Shown here: one piece after another, positions 60,044 through 64,000 of the stretch | Layout of the letters: each line of letters starts with the position of its first letter | Numbering within the stretch: the first letter of the stretch is position 1 | Source: Coprinopsis marcescibilis | Taxonomy: Eukaryota > Basidiomycota > Agaricomycetes > Agaricales > Psathyrellaceae | Direction: 5' to 3' | Length of the DNA: 64,000 nucleotides | Assembly: GCA_004369085.1 (NCBI GenBank) | Contig: ML210191.1 | Span: forward strand, 127,048 to 191,047 | Notes under the pieces: generated by a model | Told to the model about the DNA's origin: nothing | The model's input: the letters and a program-made list of their open reading frames with translations, nothing else | The model's database searches: none | Position numbers and translations under genes: made by a program

Positions 60044-61368
60044 ACCTGAACACCATACCATACCCATCAAGTTTTTATTTCCCTTCGAATTCAGGTCTTC
60101 GAACATGTGCTCGATGAGACGTCGCGACCCAGAGTTGTATCGCTTTGTTGGGACCTCGGACTATGTTGCTTGGTCAAGAAGAAATAACCGTCTTACCCGA
60201 ACTAGCAGAATTTGAATGCGTGCTTGTTATTGGGCTTCCAGAGTTACATTCCTTCACCCTGGCAATTTCCAGTTGGTAATATCTTTAGGGCCCCGCCGCT
60301 TGGTTGCTCAAAGCAGCCTCAAGCTTGTGTTATGTTCTGAATTGAACCTCGGACGCGTCAACCGCAGATGGCAGATGTATCGAAAGTGATATGACGTCCG
60401 TTGTCGTGACCTCTGACCTTTCTGACTCAGGACAATGTCATCGAACGACAGGCACCCCTAAACGCCACCACAACAAAGAAATCTTTTTGGTGAGTGAACA
60501 ATGTCCATATTATGATCCAGGATGGCTATTGGCCACATGAGCAATCCGATTTCAGATGAATGGGTCTGAGCGAACTCCAATTCGACCAACGCAAACGTGG
60601 GCACATACTAGTACCGTGCCTTCTTTGATCGCGTTCGAAGCCCTCAAGCGTTCTATACTCTCGCCTAATGTCGCCCTACCAGCCGAAGCCCCAATCTGAC
60701 TGTCTTTGGGAATCTGAAAGGATCAGCACGATGCACGCATGCATTCCGCACCTGGCCCGAGCCGCGAGGCTGGAAGATCATGGAAGAATAATCCGGCCAG
60801 CTTGTTCCGAAATCGCATCTACAATGCCCAATACACGACATGGCGGTTTGGTTTCTATACAAAGAAGGAACGATCTTCTCACTGTTTCTAGCTAAAACCT
60901 GACATAAATTCAGGAACGCCTAGAGTATGCGGAGCGTGTTACCTCTAGAGAAGGTGCTAGAACATTTGGGAGAAGCCATGGTGATGTGAAAGCACTTCTC
61001 TTGATCCAAGACTTGGTCCGGAGTTAGTAACGCTTGTTTTGATCGTCATCTGACCGATGACATATTTCAGAAACATGCTAGTAGCGCTCAGAGCTCCGCT
61101 CACAGCAGTCCCCAAAATGTGCGCGTTCGCTTAGCCACAAGCTGACTGACACAAGCTGACTGACACATACGCACGCATAGAAACGATTCAAGAGGTCAAT
61201 TGTTGCGCAAGACTTTCTTGGAAACAGCTCAATCACAACGTTCAAGATACAACAATCACATTTAATTGTGGGGTTTCTTTAAAGGTACAACGACATCTCC
61301 AAACAACACTCTGGGGGTTCGTTATTTAATCTTGAATCGGGAGACAATGACAGGTTGCTGCAGGCTGT
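60044..61368. other. Gene-poor region with a short tandem repeat
   Basis: About 1.3 kb. No exon chain I can support on either strand. Near 61138-61165 the 14-bp unit CACAAGCTGACTGA occurs twice in tandem. The 3' flank of the metallothionein gene lies at the right end. Confidence 0.45.
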
Positions 61369-61590
61369 TTAGCACTTGCACTCGCCGGCCTTGCATGCGC
61401 AACTACAAGAAAACAGTTAGGTCAATGGACTGCGATAACAACCAAGGGAAAGATGGCATACTTAGCTCCGCAAGAGCAGGTAGAGTTGCCGCAGTTGTTG
61501 TAGTTGACGGGGTTCTGCAGAGTGAGGTCAGCGATGATTAACAATCGGTGCGACAACGAGGGCCGCATCTGGGGCAGAGCGACGTACCAT
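61369..61590 (-). CDS. Metallothionein, 29 residues, seven cysteines, three exons
   Basis: Cys-rich metal-binding peptide (copper or cadmium buffering). Exons: 61588-61590 (ATG alone, before GTACGT), 61462-61514, 61369-61402; total 90 nt = 29 residues plus stop. Spliced product starts MNPVNYNNCGNSTCSCGANC and continues ACKAGECKC. Cys spacing is C-x4-C-x-C-x3-C-x-C-x4-C-x-C, the CxC array of fungal metallothioneins (Agaricus and Neurospora copper thioneins have the same style). Donors GTACGT and GTATGC and acceptors CTGCAG and TTGTAG are good. Upstream TATAAGTA (61676-61683) supports transcription. The gene is invisible to ORF-length methods. Confidence 0.85.
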
Positions 61591-62237
61591 GGTGACTGTT
61601 TGAGAGAAGAGGATGGTTGGGTTGATAAGGCTGTTAGAGATAACTCTGAGGAATACACTGCGGTTGGAGGTGTCCTACTTATACCCTCCAGAAGGTGTTT
61701 GCGGGTGTTTGTTGGCCCTATGCAGGCTCCCCTTGAGGAGCCGGAAATGGGATGGGTGGGCGATTGCCACCGTCAAGAGGAGCCTCACATGTCCTGATGA
61801 TTAAGGGTTAATGGGGTATGATTCGAAATCAGATGTGACGAGATCAGCTTCTTTCCCCCTTACAGTTCGTGAATTTGATTTTGGTGAACAATATGGGGTT
61901 CCAAAAGCTACGTGTTCCTGGTCCCAGAAATTGAAATCTGAGGTCACTAGGTGAGCTCACGACGTCGATGTATCGATAGAATAGATGGAATTGTGATTTA
62001 CTACCGTTGGTGTGACGGGTTTGACGTTTCTTTGTCACAAGCTAGAGTGGAAAGCAGTTTCTCTTGAGGAATACGATAGCGAAGGCAACAAAGAGGTTTG
62101 ATAAGATGGATAAAATATAGGAGAAACCAAGGGAGTCATTCCGACCAGTTGGGTCACCCGGTCACGGTTGTGAAGCATGAAGGACGCTTAAGGACGGCTG
62201 CCAACTTCAGGGCGACCGTGACGAGGCTGTGAATAAG
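61591..62237. promoter_or_regulatory. Metallothionein promoter region
   Basis: Minus-strand TATA box TATAAGTA at 61676-61683, 86 nt from the ATG. A perfect dyad GGCTCC-N6-GGAGCC at 61725-61742 includes a CCCCT stress-element core. The rest shows nothing I can name up to the MITE at 62240. Use of the dyad as an operator is inference. Confidence 0.45.
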
Positions 62238-62239
62238 TA

Positions 62240-62816
62240 CAGTGTCCGACGCTCAAAAAGGGCGTCTTGGCACGCCGAAACCACCTTCCTTAACTGGTCA
62301 TGCCATCAAGCCCCCCTGCTCCCGAAAACACTCGGAATCAACTTAGAATTGAGGGGGCTCTCCAGTTATCTCATTGGTTTCCCCTCAAACATATTTTGAA
62401 TTTTTTCAACGTCCCCAAAATCTGAATTTGCCAAGCTTTTCTATATTGAGACATGGGCCATCACCTTGCCGAACATTTGATGGACTTCCCACGCCCCTTT
62501 ATTTTTCCTCAACCGGTTGGGCAGTTGTCCTTTGCCTGTTTGGTGCTTGAAACATTAGTGAAAGGATTTAGATAGCCTTTAGACGTCGACTGAGATGGGT
62601 TTGTGGCTTTGATGCATCAGTTTGAAACCTGTAGAGGAAGACGAAATTTGCATTTTCCCCCTCAAAATCTGAATTTCTTACGTAATTCCCGGGGTTTTCG
62701 GAGACCTCGTTTTTACGCTTCTTTTGAGGGGTTTGCTTGCAAATGTCAAAAAATCATGCGTAAATTCCAAAAATTGCGGGCGTTACAGAGACGCCCCTTT
62801 TAGGTGTCGGACACTG
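62240..62816. mobile_element. MITE 2: 577-bp non-autonomous Tc1/mariner-like element
   Basis: Ends begin CAGTGTCCGAC (62240) and finish GTCGGACACTG (62816), flanked by TA (62238-62239 and 62817-62818). The inverted repeats extend about 27 bp inward with a few mismatches. CAGTG termini and TA target duplication are typical of Tc1/mariner. The interior has no transposase frame; it contains a 14-bp direct repeat CAAAATCTGAATTT (62416-62429 and 62663-62676) and several CCCCTCAAA blocks. Different from MITE 1 in end sequence. It lies 650 bp upstream of the metallothionein start. Confidence 0.85.
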
Positions 62817-62818
62817 TA

Positions 62819-63754
62819 CAGTGCCACAAACGACTCCGAGTCGGATATCCTAAGGTCCTGGAATCAAAAAAGGCTTAGTGCATTACGTGTAAGCGGAAAC
62901 ACGGGGCCTAGGTCCAGCATCGAGTAGGCCACTGCATTCCGGGTCAAGCCCGACACATCTTGTCTGAATTGCTCACCGTCAATACGTATACGGACCTCTT
63001 GGTGGGCCATTTATTCGGAATTCATGATCAACAAGCATGAATTCGGTGGTTTTGGAAGGGAAAGACAGTGATCACGTTCTGTGCGATCCAGACTTCTTCC
63101 TAATACGAAGACTCCGAGGGCTCAAAGAGGACGTTTTCCGGTCTACATACGCGTACCAAGGTAACGGCTAAGTCTGATCCAATAAAAGCGAACTAAGCGC
63201 ATGAATTCTGTTGGAGAATGGAAAGAAGGGGGAAGATCTAGTAGGCTCAGAGTTAGCGCCACTGCCGATGGCAGAAACCCCTGATTAGCCGGATTGTATA
63301 GAAGGGTTGACAGAGGCATGTAAAATCAAGACAGTGCCGGGTCGAAGCCACTTGCCAGTGAACCTTGAACGTTGAACGGTTGGCCACAGTTCATACAAGT
63401 CCCAGCTGCCACAAGGAATCAACAATGAATAGGGCGAGTCCTAGAGAAGCAAGGACCGGTCAATGTCAGCACCGTCGCCTACAGTACAGAGTCGCCAGAA
63501 TACGCTCGCCGAAGATCTCCTAGCAGGGCCAATTTCAGCGAAAAGTTGGACAGTTCAATGTCTGGCCCCAGCGACTGAGGTCGATATCCTTGTTTGTACT
63601 TGTAATGAGGAATTGTACGGCAATTGCCGAGCAGCCTCGTGTTGGAAGCGTGTTTGGGTGGTGTAGCAAAAAATAGTGGACTGAACCTTTGCTTCCTTCC
63701 TCTACCAGATATCAATCCTAGGTTCATACAAATCGTTATCTGAATACCTATTTT
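62819..63754. other. Intergenic, no gene supported
   Basis: About 940 bp between MITE 2 and the last gene. Short open frames on both strands, including an antisense 124-codon frame, lack motifs. I see nothing else here. Confidence 0.4.
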
Positions 63755-64000
63755 ATGGACAACCGCACTCACGATCGCGAGCTGTTCTCGAGAGGGCCAA
63801 CTCCTCCTCAGAATCAACCATTTGCGCCTGCTACCGCGCCAGCACCCCAACATCCTCCCAATTCTTCATCTTCTGATTTAATCGACTCCCTGTTCAATCA
63901 TATTATGATTCCTCAAGATCAACACCAACAGCAATCGGCAAGCCAGGACGCTTTCCAACATTCAGCAGTCGATGTCAATTCCGCTGTTTCTGCTCCAGTT
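63755..64000 (+). CDS. N-terminal low-complexity exon of an unidentified protein (cut by window edge)
   Basis: ATG 63755 opens a frame that stays open to the window end: MDNRTHDRELFSRGPTPPQN, then Pro/Ala/Ser-rich sequence, a short hydrophobic patch SSDLIDSLFNHIMIPQ, and a Gln/Ser-rich stretch. The LFSRGPTPP plus LIDSLF arrangement recalls N-termini of decapping enhancers of the EDC4 type in basidiomycetes, but 82 residues of disordered sequence cannot prove it. Identity left open. Confidence 0.6.
   Translation, partial: MDNRTHDRELFSRGPTPPQNQPFAPATAPAPQHPPNSSSSDLIDSLFNHIMIPQDQHQQQSASQDAFQHSAVDVNSAVSAPV

Noticed and set aside
63479..63853. 124-codon minus-strand frame near the right edge
   Set aside because: Overlaps the start of the plus-strand low-complexity gene and has no family features.
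1..64000. A new defence, CRISPR or operon-type system
   Set aside because: All genes are intron-bearing eukaryotic loci with individual promoters. No repeat array, integrase or co-directional cluster is present.

Overview
The window is nuclear DNA from a basidiomycete fungus, most likely a mushroom-forming Agaricomycete. Genes are dense and lie on both strands. Almost all are cut by many introns of about 50-70 nt with GTRNGY donors and short YAG acceptors, and several gene pairs converge with only about 30-75 bp between stop codons. The gene set is entirely eukaryotic core machinery plus a few secondary-metabolism and degradation enzymes. There is no rRNA, tRNA, CRISPR array or bacterial operon that I can support. 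Coordinates given for spliced genes run from start codon to stop codon and include introns.

Layout, left to right. (1) 1-4.1 kb: a secreted GH13 alpha-amylase (minus strand, cut by the window edge) lies head to head with an MFS sugar transporter across a shared 820-bp promoter region. (2) 4.4-12.4 kb: NOT1, the CCR4-NOT scaffold, followed by a 559-bp non-autonomous DNA transposon (MITE) in the gap before a convergent S9-like hydrolase (12.4-15.9 kb). (3) 16-21.4 kb: TMA7, a striatin (STRIPAK scaffold) and a class II cyclic-nucleotide phosphodiesterase. (4) 21.5-31.3 kb: a gene of unknown function, SPT4, a UshA/5'-nucleotidase-like metallophosphatase, a small membrane protein and a large acidic protein of unknown function. 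(5) 31.7-42.6 kb: RNA polymerase III subunit RPC82, EDE1 (endocytic EH/UBA scaffold), a UBE2C-type APC/C ubiquitin-conjugating enzyme and a PIN4-like RRM/R3H protein. (6) 43-48.7 kb: a LigB/DODA-type extradiol dioxygenase, the PKA catalytic subunit and a WD40 protein. (7) 48.7-54.2 kb: a DUF3445 protein, nitronate monooxygenase, holocytochrome c synthase and SSF1/Peter Pan. (8) 54.3-60 kb: an unknown protein, the splicing factor SYF1 and the Rab geranylgeranyltransferase alpha subunit. (9) 60-64 kb: a gene-poor stretch that hides a 29-residue, seven-cysteine metallothionein in three tiny exons, a second MITE (577 bp) upstream of it, and the first exon of a low-complexity protein at the right edge.

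The genes are mostly independent housekeeping loci rather than one pathway. Two local groupings may be functional: amylase plus sugar transporter under one divergent promoter, and three parts of cAMP/STRIPAK signalling (striatin, PDE, PKA) within 30 kb, which may be chance. The observations most worth a second look are the metallothionein, the two TA-flanked MITEs, the in-frame stop-free intron beside the PKA glycine loop, two genes whose first coding exon is only the start codon, the possible membrane anchor on the dioxygenase, and four genes with no family I can name. I did not find an obviously new multi-gene system.
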